NCBI GenBank assembly: GCA_937900425.1
Contig: CALCDT010000354.1
Location: 1-14,429 of the forward strand
Origin: an uncultured Alphaproteobacteria bacterium
GTDB taxonomy: Bacteria; Pseudomonadota; Alphaproteobacteria; Rhizobiales; Pleomorphomonadaceae
Reading direction: 5' to 3'
DNA length: 14,429 nucleotides
Made by a program: the position numbers and the translations under genes. The notes under the pieces were generated by a model. It did not search any database, was not told the DNA's origin, and saw only the letters and a program-made list of their open reading frames with translations. Shown piece by piece: positions 1 to 7,142 of this stretch; position 1 is the first letter of the stretch; every line of letters begins with the position of its first letter.

Positions 1-271
1 GCAGGCCCTCGGCCGGATCGGCGAGCGTGAGGCCGACGACGGCACCGTCCGGCCGGCCGGCGGCGTCGAAGGGCACGACCTCGGCGCGCTGGCCGCCCTC
101 GTCGTTGGCGAGGACGAGGCGGTCGCCTGGCTCGACATCGATCAGCGCCGCGCCGCCGCCGCGCACGACGTGGCGCTCGCTCGCCGGCCCGCGGCCGAAG
201 ACGGCCGGCTCGATGATGCGGCTCGGCCGCGGCGGGCCGAGGCGGAAGCCGGGCGGATCGTAGATCGCCAT
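1..271 (-). CDS. tdm: Trimethylamine N-oxide demethylase Tdm, N-terminal part (runs off the left edge)
   Basis: Only the first 90 codons are present. Tdm cleaves TMAO to dimethylamine and formaldehyde in the cytoplasm. In the known family an N-terminal DUF1989 domain is followed by a GcvT-like tetrahydrofolate-binding domain, about 750-800 residues in all. Seen here are the start MAIYDPPGFRLGPPRPSRII and then a DUF1989-like stretch at residues 38-66 (GGGAALIDVEPGDRL, NDEGGQ). The ATG at 271 is chosen because AAGGA lies about 9 bases upstream and a good promoter sits at 329-357. The identity rests on this short N-terminus plus its place beside tmm and the dmm genes. The folate-binding half is outside the window, so another DUF1989 protein cannot be excluded. 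Confidence 0.7.
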   Translation of the reverse strand, partial: MAIYDPPGFRLGPPRPSRIIEPAVFGRGPASERHVVRGGGAALIDVEPGDRLVLANDEGGQRAEVVPFDAAGRPDGAVVGLTLADPAEGL

Positions 272-289
272 GGGAGATGTCCTTGCGCT

Positions 290-306
290 GAGAGAATTGC
301 ACTCTC
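290..306. promoter_or_regulatory. Short inverted repeat in the tdm leader
   Basis: GAGAG and CTCTC arms (5 bp) flank AATTGCA in the predicted untranslated leader of tdm, next to a run of seven A on the gene strand. It could be an operator half or a small hairpin. The arms are short, so this is weak. Confidence 0.25.
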
Positions 307-328
307 GGAATATTTTTTTCTCTTTGTG

Positions 329-357
329 AATATTCCTCAAGACCTGTGCGCCGTCAA
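329..357 (-). promoter_or_regulatory. Predicted sigma-70-type promoter of tdm
   Basis: On the minus strand TTGACG (352-357) and AATATT (329-334) are separated by exactly 17 bp, giving a predicted transcription start near 322 and a leader of about 50 bases before the tdm ATG at 271. It lies just after the terminator that ends the upstream unit, so tdm appears to be separately transcribed. Confidence 0.55.
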
Positions 358-361
358 CCGG

Positions 362-389
362 GATTTTTCCCGCATGCGGAAATCGTCCG
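362..389. promoter_or_regulatory. Candidate operator upstream of tdm (CCGCATGCGG dyad plus shared motif)
   Basis: A perfect 10-bp palindrome CCGCATGCGG (370-379) lies inside an outer GATTT/AAATC dyad (362-366 and 380-384). The plus-strand string GCATGCGGAAATCGTCC (372-388) resembles the motifs upstream of amt (2113-2132) and dmmD (8488-8505). Its near edge is 14 bp upstream of the tdm -35 box, a position typical of activator binding. The regulator is unknown. Confidence 0.4.
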
Positions 390-400
390 GCCAGACCCGG

Positions 401-434
401 AAAAGACGAAGGCCGGGGATCGCTCCCCGGCCTT
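401..434 (-). terminator. Intrinsic terminator after the amt / small membrane protein unit
   Basis: A perfect 11-bp stem (arms AAGGCCGGGGA at 409-419 and TCCCCGGCCTT at 424-434) closes a 4-base loop. On the minus strand it is followed by CGTCTTTT (408-401). It begins 57 bases after the stop codon of the small membrane protein and precedes the tdm promoter. The stem is symmetric, but the plus-strand side lacks a T-run. Confidence 0.75.
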
Positions 435-490
435 CTGTTCGGTGGTGCCGCTGATCTGTGATCGTCGCCGCCGCGGGCGGCGCCCGGCCG

Positions 491-655
491 TCACATCTTC
501 TTGTAGGCGTCGCTCTCGTGCTTGGCCATCGAGTAGATGGTGTAGGCGCAGGCGGCGATGCCGGCGATGGTGATGGCGACGAGCAGCGCCGGCTTGTCGG
601 CGAAGGTGAAGTAGGCCTCCGCTCCTTCCCAGGTCGTGATCGGTGCGGTGTTCAT
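491..655 (-). CDS. Small single-span membrane protein, 54 residues, downstream of amt
   Basis: Function not recognised. The 54-residue protein starts MNTAPITTWEGAEAYF and has one hydrophobic span at about residues 22-43 (PALLVAITIAGIAACAYTIY). A charged C-terminus, KHESDAYKKM, follows, suggesting N-out/C-in by the positive-inside rule. The ATG at 655 has AAGGA about 9 bases upstream, and the gene begins 25 bases after the amt stop, so the two are almost certainly co-transcribed and end at the terminator at 401-434. Codon use is normal for the region. The tight spacing suggests an accessory subunit or partner of the transporter, but that is inference. A chance frame is unlikely given the clean RBS, the codon bias and the terminator just after it. 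Confidence 0.72.
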   Translation of the reverse strand: MNTAPITTWEGAEAYFTFADKPALLVAITIAGIAACAYTIYSMAKHESDAYKKM

Positions 656-680
656 CGATGTCGTCCTTTGCGGTGCAGGG

Positions 681-2021
681 TCATTCGGCCGGCGAGGTCG
701 CCGAGTTGACGAAGGCCGGCATGTTGGCCTCCGGGTAGGCCTTGGCCGGGACTTCGACCCGGTCGAGGCCGGCGAGTTCGGCGGCGTGGCCGACCCGCAG
801 CAGTCCGAACATCTTGAGGACGTAGGACAGGCCGTAGCCGGGCAGGAAGCCGAGCAGGACGAAGACGACCATGCTCTGCAGCTGGCCGGCGAGCGAGATG
901 TGCGGCCCGGCGACGTTCGGGTAGCCCGAGGCGAACAGGCCGGCGGCGATGAGGCCCCAGACGCCGCCGAAGCCGTGGACGGCCACCGCGCCGACCGCGT
1001 CGTCGATCTTGAACTTCGTGACCAGGATGTCGTTCAGCTTCGGCATGATGCAGCCGCCGGCGAAGCTGACGAGGAAGGCGAAGCCCGGATAGTAGAGGTC
1101 GAGGGCCGGCGCCGACGAGATCACGCCGATGAGGGCGCCCGACATCATCCAGAAGGGATCGCGGGTGACGAGGTAGGCACCGATCATGCCGCCGGCGACG
1201 CCCATCAGGGTGTTGAAGGCGAAGGCGGAGAGCGTAGCCGGGGTGTTGTAGATCGTGGTCCAGGTGTCGCCGGTGTAGATGATGCAGCCGCCGAGGAAGC
1301 CGAAGAAGCCCATGACGATCAGCATCAGGCCGATCAGCGACATCGGCATGTTGTGGCCGGGCAGGTCGTTGACCGAGCCGTCGGCGTTGTAGCGGCCGAT
1401 GCGCGGGCCGAGGTTGATCAGCACGCCGAGGGTGAAGAAGCCGGCGATGGTGTGGACGCAGCCGGCGGCGCCGACGTCGTGCAGGCCCCATTCGGTGGTC
1501 AGCCAGCCGTCCGGATGCCAGCCCCAGGAGGCGCCGAGGATCCAGACCACCGAGCCGAGGAACAGGGCGAGGATGGTGAAGCCGGAGATGCGGATGCGCT
1601 CGATCACCGAGCCCGACATGATCGAGGCGGTCGTCGCCGCGAACAGCGTGAAGGCGGCGTAGAAGATGCCCGAGGCGTTGTCGGCGAGGTTCGGGCCCAT
1701 CGCCGTGTTCCACGGCAGGCCGGCCTCGGAGCCCTCGGCGATCGAGAAGCCCGCCGGGAAGGCGAGATAGATCCACCAGCCGACATAGTAGAAGGCCGGG
1801 ACCAGGAAGGCGAAGGCGATGAGGTTCTTCATGCCGGAGGCGAGCGCGTTCTTGGCCCGCGAAGCGCCCATCTCGTAGGCGAGGAAGCCGGCGTGGATGG
1901 CCAGCATCAGCGCCGTGCACCACCAGTAGAAGACTTCCGCGTTGATCGTGGTCGCCATGGCGAGACCCTTTTCAAGGACCTCGATCTTGGCGGCCATTTC
2001 CGTCAGTTGCTGTGGTTCCAT
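681..2021 (-). CDS. amt: Ammonium/methylammonium transporter, Amt/MEP/Rh family
   Basis: A 446-residue inner-membrane channel with about 11 hydrophobic segments. Family signatures are visible. The first half of the pore has Asp182 and His190 (HDVGAAGCVH) and the second has DDAVGAVAVHGFGG with His349, so the twin-histidine pair of Amt proteins is retained, as is the ERIR motif at 141-144. The C-terminal tail (about 408-446) keeps an AELAGLD segment like the PII-responsive tail of AmtB. The ATG at 2021 is preferred over one at 2057 because GGAG lies about 9 bases upstream and the predicted promoter would put the 2057 start almost on the transcript end. An unusual N-terminal stretch of about 26 residues (MEPQQLTEMAAKIEVLEKGL) precedes the first span and may be helical. 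Sitting between tmm and tdm, it may take up methylammonium or recapture released ammonium; the sequence does not settle which. Confidence 0.9.
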   Translation of the reverse strand: MEPQQLTEMAAKIEVLEKGLAMATTINAEVFYWWCTALMLAIHAGFLAYEMGASRAKNALASGMKNLIAFAFLVPAFYYVGWWIYLAFPAGFSIAEGSEAGLPWNTAMGPNLADNASGIFYAAFTLFAATTASIMSGSVIERIRISGFTILALFLGSVVWILGASWGWHPDGWLTTEWGLHDVGAAGCVHTIAGFFTLGVLINLGPRIGRYNADGSVNDLPGHNMPMSLIGLMLIVMGFFGFLGGCIIYTGDTWTTIYNTPATLSAFAFNTLMGVAGGMIGAYLVTRDPFWMMSGALIGVISSAPALDLYYPGFAFLVSFAGGCIMPKLNDILVTKFKIDDAVGAVAVHGFGGVWGLIAAGLFASGYPNVAGPHISLAGQLQSMVVFVLLGFLPGYGLSYVLKMFGLLRVGHAAELAGLDRVEVPAKAYPEANMPAFVNSATSPAE

Positions 2022-2070
2022 TGTCCCCGTCTCCGTATTCGACCCACGGATTGGCATTCCCCGAAGTGAA

Positions 2071-2099
2071 ATTCAATTCTTTAGGAGAAACAAGTTCAA
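2071..2099 (-). promoter_or_regulatory. Candidate promoter of amt
   Basis: On the minus strand TTGAAC (2094-2099) and TTGAAT (2071-2076) are separated by 17 bp, matching 8 of 12 consensus positions. The predicted transcript starts near 2064, about 43 bases before the chosen amt ATG. The shared motif at 2113-2132 lies 13 bp upstream of the -35 box. Confidence 0.4.
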
Positions 2100-2112
2100 A
2101 GAATAGACGCCC

Positions 2113-2132
2113 GCATGTACGGAAAATCCGCG
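2113..2132. promoter_or_regulatory. Candidate operator upstream of amt (shared motif)
   Basis: The plus strand reads GCATGTACGGAAAATCCGCG and contains the dyad CGGA-AAA-TCCG (2120-2130). It matches the dmmD upstream region (TGTACGGGAGAATCCGC, 8489-8505) with one inserted base and one mismatch, and resembles the tdm site at 372-388. The spacing to the -35 box is nearly identical at amt (13 bp) and tdm (14 bp). Confidence 0.45.
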
Positions 2133-2721
2133 ACTTACCGGGCACATGCACGCCCGATGATGCCCGACTGCACACTTCGTAGGCATTGCGCATTCCTGCT
2201 GCATTGGAGAGCAGCAGCCGGCGGAGCCTCTCGTGCCCTCTCCCCGCCCGCCGAGGCCGGCGACGCAAGAACCGGGCCGCGGCAGAGCGGCGGCGGCCGG
2301 ACAACCGCAACCCGATGGCGGGTGACGGAAACGGGGTTCGGGAGTGCCCGGCGCGACCTGTGCGGTCCCGGGGTGATGCGGTTCGTGCCCTGCCCGGAAC
2401 GCCGGCTTGGTCCATCCATCGACGCCCGCGTCGTGGCGGCCACGAAGCGGCGGGCGACAAGGGCGGGCGTCGCGCGTGGGGCGTCGCCGGGCGGGCGGGA
2501 CGAGGCTCGGGGGAGTCGCCGCCGCCCCGCCCGCCATGAGGGTGCGGAAGGGGCGGATCCCGGCCCGCAGGCCGGGATGCCGAGAAGAAGAGACGGGATG
2601 CCGGCGCGGAGGCTCGGCGTGCAGGCGAGGACGCGCGGTCGCGAGACGCCTCCCCCAGACTTCGAGGGAGGCGCCGGCGCGGCCGGCGGGGTCTCATTCC
2701 AGCCTGCGTTCGAACAGACCG
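2133..2721. other. Non-coding gap between tmm and amt
   Basis: This is most of an 836-bp spacer (2022-2857) with no convincing gene. Open frames on both strands are arginine- and proline-rich, lack family motifs and good ribosome sites, and look like GC-rich chance frames. Two perfect inverted repeats are visible: ATCCCGGCC/GGCCGGGAT (2557-2578, 4-base loop) and CGCCTCCC/GGGAGGCG (2647-2673, 11-base loop). Neither is followed by a T-run on the minus strand, so they are not clear terminators for tmm. Confidence 0.6.
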
Positions 2722-2834
2722 CTCCCCGCCCTCACCCCGAGGAGGCCCGACAGGGCCGTCTCGAAGGGCGGGCGCGGCCTCGTCCTTCGAGACGCATCGC
2801 TCACGCGCGCTCTTCCGGACGAGGCCGATCGAGT
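2722..2834. repeat. Intergenic palindromic repeat downstream of tmm
   Basis: Perfect 11-bp arms CGTCTCGAAGG (2757-2767) and CCTTCGAGACG (2784-2794) lie within a longer imperfect dyad whose outer edges are CCTCACCCCGAGGAGG and CTTCCGGACGAGG. The layout resembles the CTCGAAGGACGAGG-type dispersed palindromes common between genes in Hyphomicrobiales. It differs from the CTTCTCCCC elements elsewhere in the window. It may stabilise the 3' end of the tmm message. Confidence 0.55.
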
Positions 2835-2857
2835 CCGTTCATCGGCGGGCCGGGGCC

Positions 2858-4216
2858 TCAGGCCGCGTCGCTGCGGCTCTCGGTGCGCAGATAGGCCTCG
2901 AGCGAGTCGTCGAGCTCCTCCATCCACGGGGTGTGGTGGGGCGGCGACATCGTTCCGGTCATCAGCGAGCGGTAGGACTTGTTGCGATAGCCCATGATGT
3001 CCTCCTCCTTGTGGTGCTCCCACTCCTCGAAGGTGCGGTTGACGCCGTCGATGTCGAACATCGGATAGTCGGTGAGGCCGATCAGCTCCTTGGTGTAGTC
3101 GCCCTGGAACCAGATCATGTCGTGGTCACCGTCGAGCCGCTCCTCGCGCTCGCGCCAGGCGAGGCTGTCGGCGGTCATTTCGGCCTCGGGCGGCAGGGCG
3201 ATGCGGCCGAGCATGACGTCGCGGGCGAACCAGGCCTGGGCGTCGAACATGTTGAAGGTGTAGAACTGGTCCTGCATGCCGAGGTAGAACAGCTTCGGGT
3301 TCTTCTCCCAGACGACGCCCTTGTAGAGGCCGAGCGGCCACAGCCGGTTGGCGGTGCGCAGGCGCAGCTCGTCGGAGAGGAAGGGGAAGGAGTGCTGGTA
3401 GCCGGTGCACAGGATGATGGCGTCGACCGTTTTCGTCGTCCCGTCCTTGAAGGTGGCGAGGTTGCCCTCGACCTTGACCAGCAGCGGCACCTCCGACCAG
3501 GTCTGCGGCCAGTCGAAGCCGATCGGCTTGGTGCGGTGGCTGATCGTCACCGACTTGCAGCCGTATTTGTGGCACTGCGAACCGATGTCCTCGGCCGAAT
3601 AGGACGTGCCGATGATCAGGATGTCCTTGCCCTTGAACTCCAGCGCGTCGCGGAAGTCGTGGGCGTGGAGGATGCGGCCGCCGAAGGTCGAGAAGCCCGG
3701 GAACTCCGGCACGTTCGGCGTCGAGAAGTGGCCGTTGGCGACGACGACGTAGTCGAATTCCTCGTCGTAGACCCGGTCGCCGAGCAGGTCGTGGGCGGTG
3801 ACGGTGAAGAGCCCGGTCTCCTCGCTGTAGGTCACGCCGCGCACCGGCGTGCGGAAGCGGACCCAGCCCTTGACCCCGGCCTTCTCGACCCGGCCCTTGA
3901 TGTAGTCCCAGATCACCGCGCGTGGCGGGTAGGAGGCGATCGGCTTGCCGAAATGCTCCTCGAAGGTGTAGTCGGCGAATTCGAGGCATTCCTTCGGCCC
4001 GTTGGACCACAGGTAGCGGTACATCGAGCCGTGGATCGGCTCGCCGAACTCGTCGAGGCCGGTGCGCCAGGTGTAGTTCCAAAGGCCGCCCCAGTCGGCC
4101 TGGCGCTCGAAGCAGACGACTTCGGGAATCTCCGCGCCCTTTGCGGCGGCGGACTGGAAGGCGCGCATCTGCGCCATGCCGGACGGGCCGGCTCCGATGA
4201 TGGCAACGCGTGTCAT
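2858..4216 (-). CDS. tmm: Trimethylamine monooxygenase (bacterial flavin-containing monooxygenase)
   Basis: Tmm oxidises trimethylamine to TMAO using FAD, NADPH and O2. The 452-residue length fits the bacterial FMO family. Motifs in order are the FAD-binding GAGPSG (8-13), WGGLWNY (42-48), VANGHFSTPNVPEFPG (159-174), the FMO signature FGGRILHAHDF (178-188), the NADPH-binding GTSYSAED (203-210) and LCTGY (269-273). The C-terminal third (QFYTFNMFDAQAWFARDVML) also looks like characterised Tmm proteins rather than Baeyer-Villiger enzymes. The ATG at 4216 has GAGGGG about 10 bases upstream. It lies 236 bases after dmmC on the same strand, separated by a REP-like hairpin, and could be part of the dmm transcript or have its own promoter; none is obvious. 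Substrate assignment is supported by the dmm and tdm neighbours. Confidence 0.95.
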   Translation of the reverse strand: MTRVAIIGAGPSGMAQMRAFQSAAAKGAEIPEVVCFERQADWGGLWNYTWRTGLDEFGEPIHGSMYRYLWSNGPKECLEFADYTFEEHFGKPIASYPPRAVIWDYIKGRVEKAGVKGWVRFRTPVRGVTYSEETGLFTVTAHDLLGDRVYDEEFDYVVVANGHFSTPNVPEFPGFSTFGGRILHAHDFRDALEFKGKDILIIGTSYSAEDIGSQCHKYGCKSVTISHRTKPIGFDWPQTWSEVPLLVKVEGNLATFKDGTTKTVDAIILCTGYQHSFPFLSDELRLRTANRLWPLGLYKGVVWEKNPKLFYLGMQDQFYTFNMFDAQAWFARDVMLGRIALPPEAEMTADSLAWREREERLDGDHDMIWFQGDYTKELIGLTDYPMFDIDGVNRTFEEWEHHKEEDIMGYRNKSYRSLMTGTMSPPHHTPWMEELDDSLEAYLRTESRSDAA

Positions 4217-4345
4217 GGTCGTTTTTCCCCTCTTCTTTTCTGGTCTTTGATGGCGACGAAGAGAGTGGCCTTCCGCCCCGGGGAACGACCGGGGAAGGAA
4301 GGTGGCTGCGCGGCAGCCGGCCGGGGCGCCGGCGACCCGGCCCCC

Positions 4346-4384
4346 GCCCGCCCTTCGGGCATCCTCTCCCCGCTGGGAGAGGAT
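4346..4384. repeat. REP-like double hairpin between dmmC and tmm
   Basis: A GCCCG-CCCTT-CGGGC hairpin is followed by a perfect 10-bp stem with ATCCTCTCCC (4361-4370) and GGGAGAGGAT (4375-4384) around the loop CGCT. It is a diverged relative of the elements at 7184-7238, 12804-12852 and 12989-13037. No T-run follows on either strand, so it may reduce or protect the message between dmmC and tmm rather than end it. Confidence 0.55.
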
Positions 4385-4452
4385 ATCGGTCGTCTCACGG
4401 CACCCGTCCGCGGTGGTGAAGCCGGCGCCGATCCGGCGCCCGGAACCTTCGA

Positions 4453-5493
4453 TCAGTCCGGCTGAATTCCCGGCGAGGTCGGCGCGCCGTCGTCATACCT
4501 GGCGAGCCACTCCACCAGGGCCGGGTGGTAGCGCGAGAAGCCCTTGTAGGCGACGAGCTCGGGGCGCAGGTCGCGCATCACCCGGTGCAGGCGGCGCGCC
4601 CACTTCGGCTGGGTGACGAGGTCGTCGAGGCGCAGCAGGTAGCAGCGGATCGGGAAGACGATGGCGTTGGAGCGCGGCAGCCGCCAGAAGCTCTGCAACT
4701 CGACGCGCAGGTGCACCTTCTCGCCGATATTCTCCGGCGTCACCGTCAGCTTGTCCGGACCCCAGTGCGGATATTTCTCCGGGCTGGTGTCGAGCCGCGG
4801 GTTGACCGTCAGCGTCCAGTTGAGCCGGCGGGCCGGGGCGCCGTGGCGCAGGTTGGTCAGGAACTTCAGCGCCCGCTCGAACACGCCCATCTGGTGGGCG
4901 AGCGGCACCGGCGCGTGCCATTCGAAGAAGTTCATGCCGACGTCGAAATCGAGCGACCAGTCGGCCTGGGTGGTGACGATGCCGGCGTCCATCCACAGAT
5001 TGCCGTCGCGCTGGTCGAGGATGGCGTGGTCGCCCTGGACCTGACGGCCGATGTATTCGAGCGGATGCATCGGCAGGCTCGCCTTGTCGCCGAAGACGAA
5101 GCGGTCGTCGATGCCGAGCGGGCGGTTGATCCAGTGCCAGTGGTCGCCGTCGCGCTCCAGCGTGAAATGCTCCGGATAGGCCTTGGCCTTCTCGGTCATG
5201 ACGAGTTCGAGGAAGTCCCAGCAGGCGAGGTCCATGTGCGGCAGCGCCTGGCAGCGCAGCGGGTCCTCGGCCAGCACCAGCGCCCGGTCGGCCATTTCCG
5301 AGACGTAGTGCTCGTCGACGTCGAGGCCGTGTTCGAAGACGCTGCCCGGTGCCCCCGAGCCGTGCGGCTCGATGTTGACCGAATACATGTAGGTGTCTTC
5401 GGGGAAGGGAAACGGGAAGCGGCGGACGCCGGCCGGGCTGTTGCGAAACGTGAAGTCGTCGCGGAAGGTTTCGGTGCGGAAGGTGATGGTCAT
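4453..5493 (-). CDS. dmmC: Dimethylamine monooxygenase subunit DmmC (heme-dependent oxidative N-demethylase alpha-type, formerly DUF3445)
   Basis: This is the 346-residue catalytic, heme-binding subunit of the dimethylamine monooxygenase. The family (PF11927) oxidatively removes a methyl group from secondary amines using O2 and electrons from a partner reductase. Family-like segments include an FPFPEDTYMYSVNI start region (about 27-40), the PHMDLACWDFLELVMTEK block (about 85-102), and QRDGNLWMDAGIVTTQADWS followed by DFDVGMNFFEWHAPVP in the middle. A WTLTVNPRLDTSP segment and a LQSFWRLPRSNAIVFPIRCY block come later. The heme ligand cannot be assigned from sequence alone. The ATG at 5493 lies 15 bases after the dmmB stop with GGAG about 10 bases upstream, fitting translation from one operon. 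No transmembrane segment; cytoplasmic. Confidence 0.88.
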   Translation of the reverse strand: MTITFRTETFRDDFTFRNSPAGVRRFPFPFPEDTYMYSVNIEPHGSGAPGSVFEHGLDVDEHYVSEMADRALVLAEDPLRCQALPHMDLACWDFLELVMTEKAKAYPEHFTLERDGDHWHWINRPLGIDDRFVFGDKASLPMHPLEYIGRQVQGDHAILDQRDGNLWMDAGIVTTQADWSLDFDVGMNFFEWHAPVPLAHQMGVFERALKFLTNLRHGAPARRLNWTLTVNPRLDTSPEKYPHWGPDKLTVTPENIGEKVHLRVELQSFWRLPRSNAIVFPIRCYLLRLDDLVTQPKWARRLHRVMRDLRPELVAYKGFSRYHPALVEWLARYDDGAPTSPGIQPD

Positions 5494-5508
5494 CGCTTCG
5501 GCTCCGGT

Positions 5509-6474
5509 TCAGCGGTCGATGGTGAGGAGCGTGCCGGAAAAGCGCGACACGCAGGGCATGATCTTGCGGCCCTCGGCCCGGTCGGCCTCGGTCAGCCAGT
5601 GATCGTGGTGGATCAGCGTGCCGTCGCAGGCGGCGACGGCGGTCTCGCACTGGCCGCAGGCGCCGCCGCGGCAGAGATAGGGCGCGTCGACGCCGGCGGC
5701 CTCGATCGCTTCCAGCAGGCTCTGGTGCTCGCCGACGACGACCTCGATGCCGGAGACGGCGAGGCGGGCGCGGAAGGGTTCCCCGGGCGGGGCCGCGGCG
5801 AAATGCTCGAAGTGGACGTGGGCCTGCGGCCAGCCGAGAGCGGCCGCCGTGGCGGTCACCGCCTCGATCAGGCCCGAGGGGCCGCAGACGTAGAGGTGGG
5901 TGCCGATCGGCTGGGCCGACAGCAGGGCCGAAAGGTCGAGATCCTCGCCGGCGTCGTCGCGGTAGAGCCGGACGGCGTCGCCGTGGCGGGCGGCGAGGTC
6001 GTCCGCATAGGCGGCGAGCGCCTGCGAGCGGACCTTGTAGTGCAGTTCGAAGGGCGCGCCGAGGGCGGCGAGTTGCGCGGTCTGGGCGAGGAAGGGCGTG
6101 ATGCCGATGCCGCCGGCGATCATCAGGTGCTTGCGGGCCCGGCCGTCGACCGGAAAAAGGTTGACCGGCGCCGACAGCGACATCGCCATGCCCGGCCGCA
6201 CCGCCTCGTGCAGGAAGCGCGAGCCGCCGCGGCCGGCGTCGTCGCGCCGCACCGAGATGGCGTAGCGGCTGGTGTCGAGCGGCGAGCTCATCAGCGAATA
6301 GGGATTGCGGCGGACGACGTCGCCGTCCTTCATCTCGACGACGACGTGGGCGCCGCCGGAGAAGGCCGGCAGCGGGGCACCGTCGGCCGCGACGAATTCG
6401 AAGCGCTTGACGAGGGGCGTCACCTCGACGACGTCGGCGACGGTGACGGCGAGGGAACGGGCGGTCGAACTCAC
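5509..6474 (-). CDS. dmmB: Dimethylamine monooxygenase reductase subunit DmmB (PDR/VanB-type FMN, NAD, 2Fe-2S oxidoreductase)
   Basis: This 321-residue reductase would carry electrons from NAD(P)H through flavin to a 2Fe-2S cluster and on to the heme subunit DmmC. Domain order is that of phthalate dioxygenase reductases. The flavin-binding RNPYSL is at 56-61, the pyridine-nucleotide domain has GGIGITPF (121-128) and VCGPSGL (196-202), and the C-terminal plant-type ferredoxin has CRGGACGQC (Cys268, Cys273, Cys276) with the fourth ligand at Cys308. The start is GTG at 6474, which overlaps the dmmA stop as GTGA and has AGGAGG 7 bases upstream, a clear sign of translational coupling. A long open frame continues upstream on this strand, but it runs through dmmA and dmmD in a different frame and is not part of the protein. 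Confidence 0.92.
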   Translation of the reverse strand: MSSTARSLAVTVADVVEVTPLVKRFEFVAADGAPLPAFSGGAHVVVEMKDGDVVRRNPYSLMSSPLDTSRYAISVRRDDAGRGGSRFLHEAVRPGMAMSLSAPVNLFPVDGRARKHLMIAGGIGITPFLAQTAQLAALGAPFELHYKVRSQALAAYADDLAARHGDAVRLYRDDAGEDLDLSALLSAQPIGTHLYVCGPSGLIEAVTATAAALGWPQAHVHFEHFAAAPPGEPFRARLAVSGIEVVVGEHQSLLEAIEAAGVDAPYLCRGGACGQCETAVAACDGTLIHHDHWLTEADRAEGRKIMPCVSRFSGTLLTIDR

Positions 6475-7067
6475 CGGAAGACCTCCTCGACGGGGACGAT
6501 CTCGCTGCGGTCCTCGGCGTTGATGCAGACGCCCTGGAAGGCGGCGAGGCGGCGGGAATAGTGGTCGCGGACGAAGAGCGTCAGGCCGCAGTGGGCGCAG
6601 GTCACCGGCTGGGTGGTGACCTCCTCCATGAAGCCCTTGCAGTGGACGCACTGCACCCGGCGGGCGAGGCCGCCGCGATGCTCGGTGGCGACCGCGGAGG
6701 GGTCGAGGCCGGCGGCCATCGCCGCGGCGACGACGCGGCCGATCAGCCCCTCGCTGCCCGCGGCGTAGACCTGGAGGCCCATGCCGGCGGCGGCGAGCGC
6801 CTCGTCGATCGCGGCGACCAGCGCGTCGGTCGTCGGCAGGACGCGGACCGCCGCGCCGAGGCCGGCGAGCCGGGTCGCCGTCTCGCCGCCCGGCACCGTG
6901 CTGACGAGCAGGATCTCGGAGGCGGCGAAAAAGCCGACTGGGGCCGCCGCCGCCATGTCGAGGATCGCCCCCGCGCCGGCCTCGTCGGCGGCGAAGAGAT
7001 GGGCCCGCCCGGGCCGGGGCGAGAGCGTGCCGTAGGTCGGCCTCGAGTGAATGGTCGGTTCGATCAT
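6471..7067 (-). CDS. dmmA: Dimethylamine monooxygenase subunit DmmA family protein
   Basis: A 198-residue accessory subunit whose biochemical role in the complex is less clear than that of DmmB and DmmC. The N-terminal half is an alpha/beta region rich in Ala and Gly (about 20-130). The C-terminus carries two CxxC pairs, CVHC (140-143) and CAHC (157-160), which look like a zinc- or iron-binding ribbon. These are followed by the conserved-looking RDHYSRRLAAFQGVC (167-181). The place between dmmD and dmmB matches the dmmDABC order. The ATG at 7067 is chosen; a TTG at 7076 is possible but has no better ribosome site. The stop overlaps the dmmB GTG. The 189-base gap after dmmD is unusually long for this operon and holds homopolymer runs and a REP element. 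Confidence 0.83.
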   Translation of the reverse strand: MIEPTIHSRPTYGTLSPRPGRAHLFAADEAGAGAILDMAAAAPVGFFAASEILLVSTVPGGETATRLAGLGAAVRVLPTTDALVAAIDEALAAAGMGLQVYAAGSEGLIGRVVAAAMAAGLDPSAVATEHRGGLARRVQCVHCKGFMEEVTTQPVTCAHCGLTLFVRDHYSRRLAAFQGVCINAEDRSEIVPVEEVFR

Positions 7068-7142
7068 GCTCGGCAACTCGTCTCGATTGTCGCTCGGCGT
7101 CGGCGGGTCGGTCCGGGGCGGCGTCGAGAGCCCGCCCTCTCG

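Noticed and set aside
1972..2697. A 241-codon minus-strand frame, and plus-strand frames at 2115-2894, in the tmm-amt gap
   Set aside because: Arg/Pro/Ala-rich chance translations; no motif, no ribosome site, and they overlap hairpins and the amt promoter region.
2933..4465. A 510-codon plus-strand frame opposite tmm
   Set aside because: Antisense shadow of tmm with repetitive Val/Asp/Glu-rich translation and no family motif.
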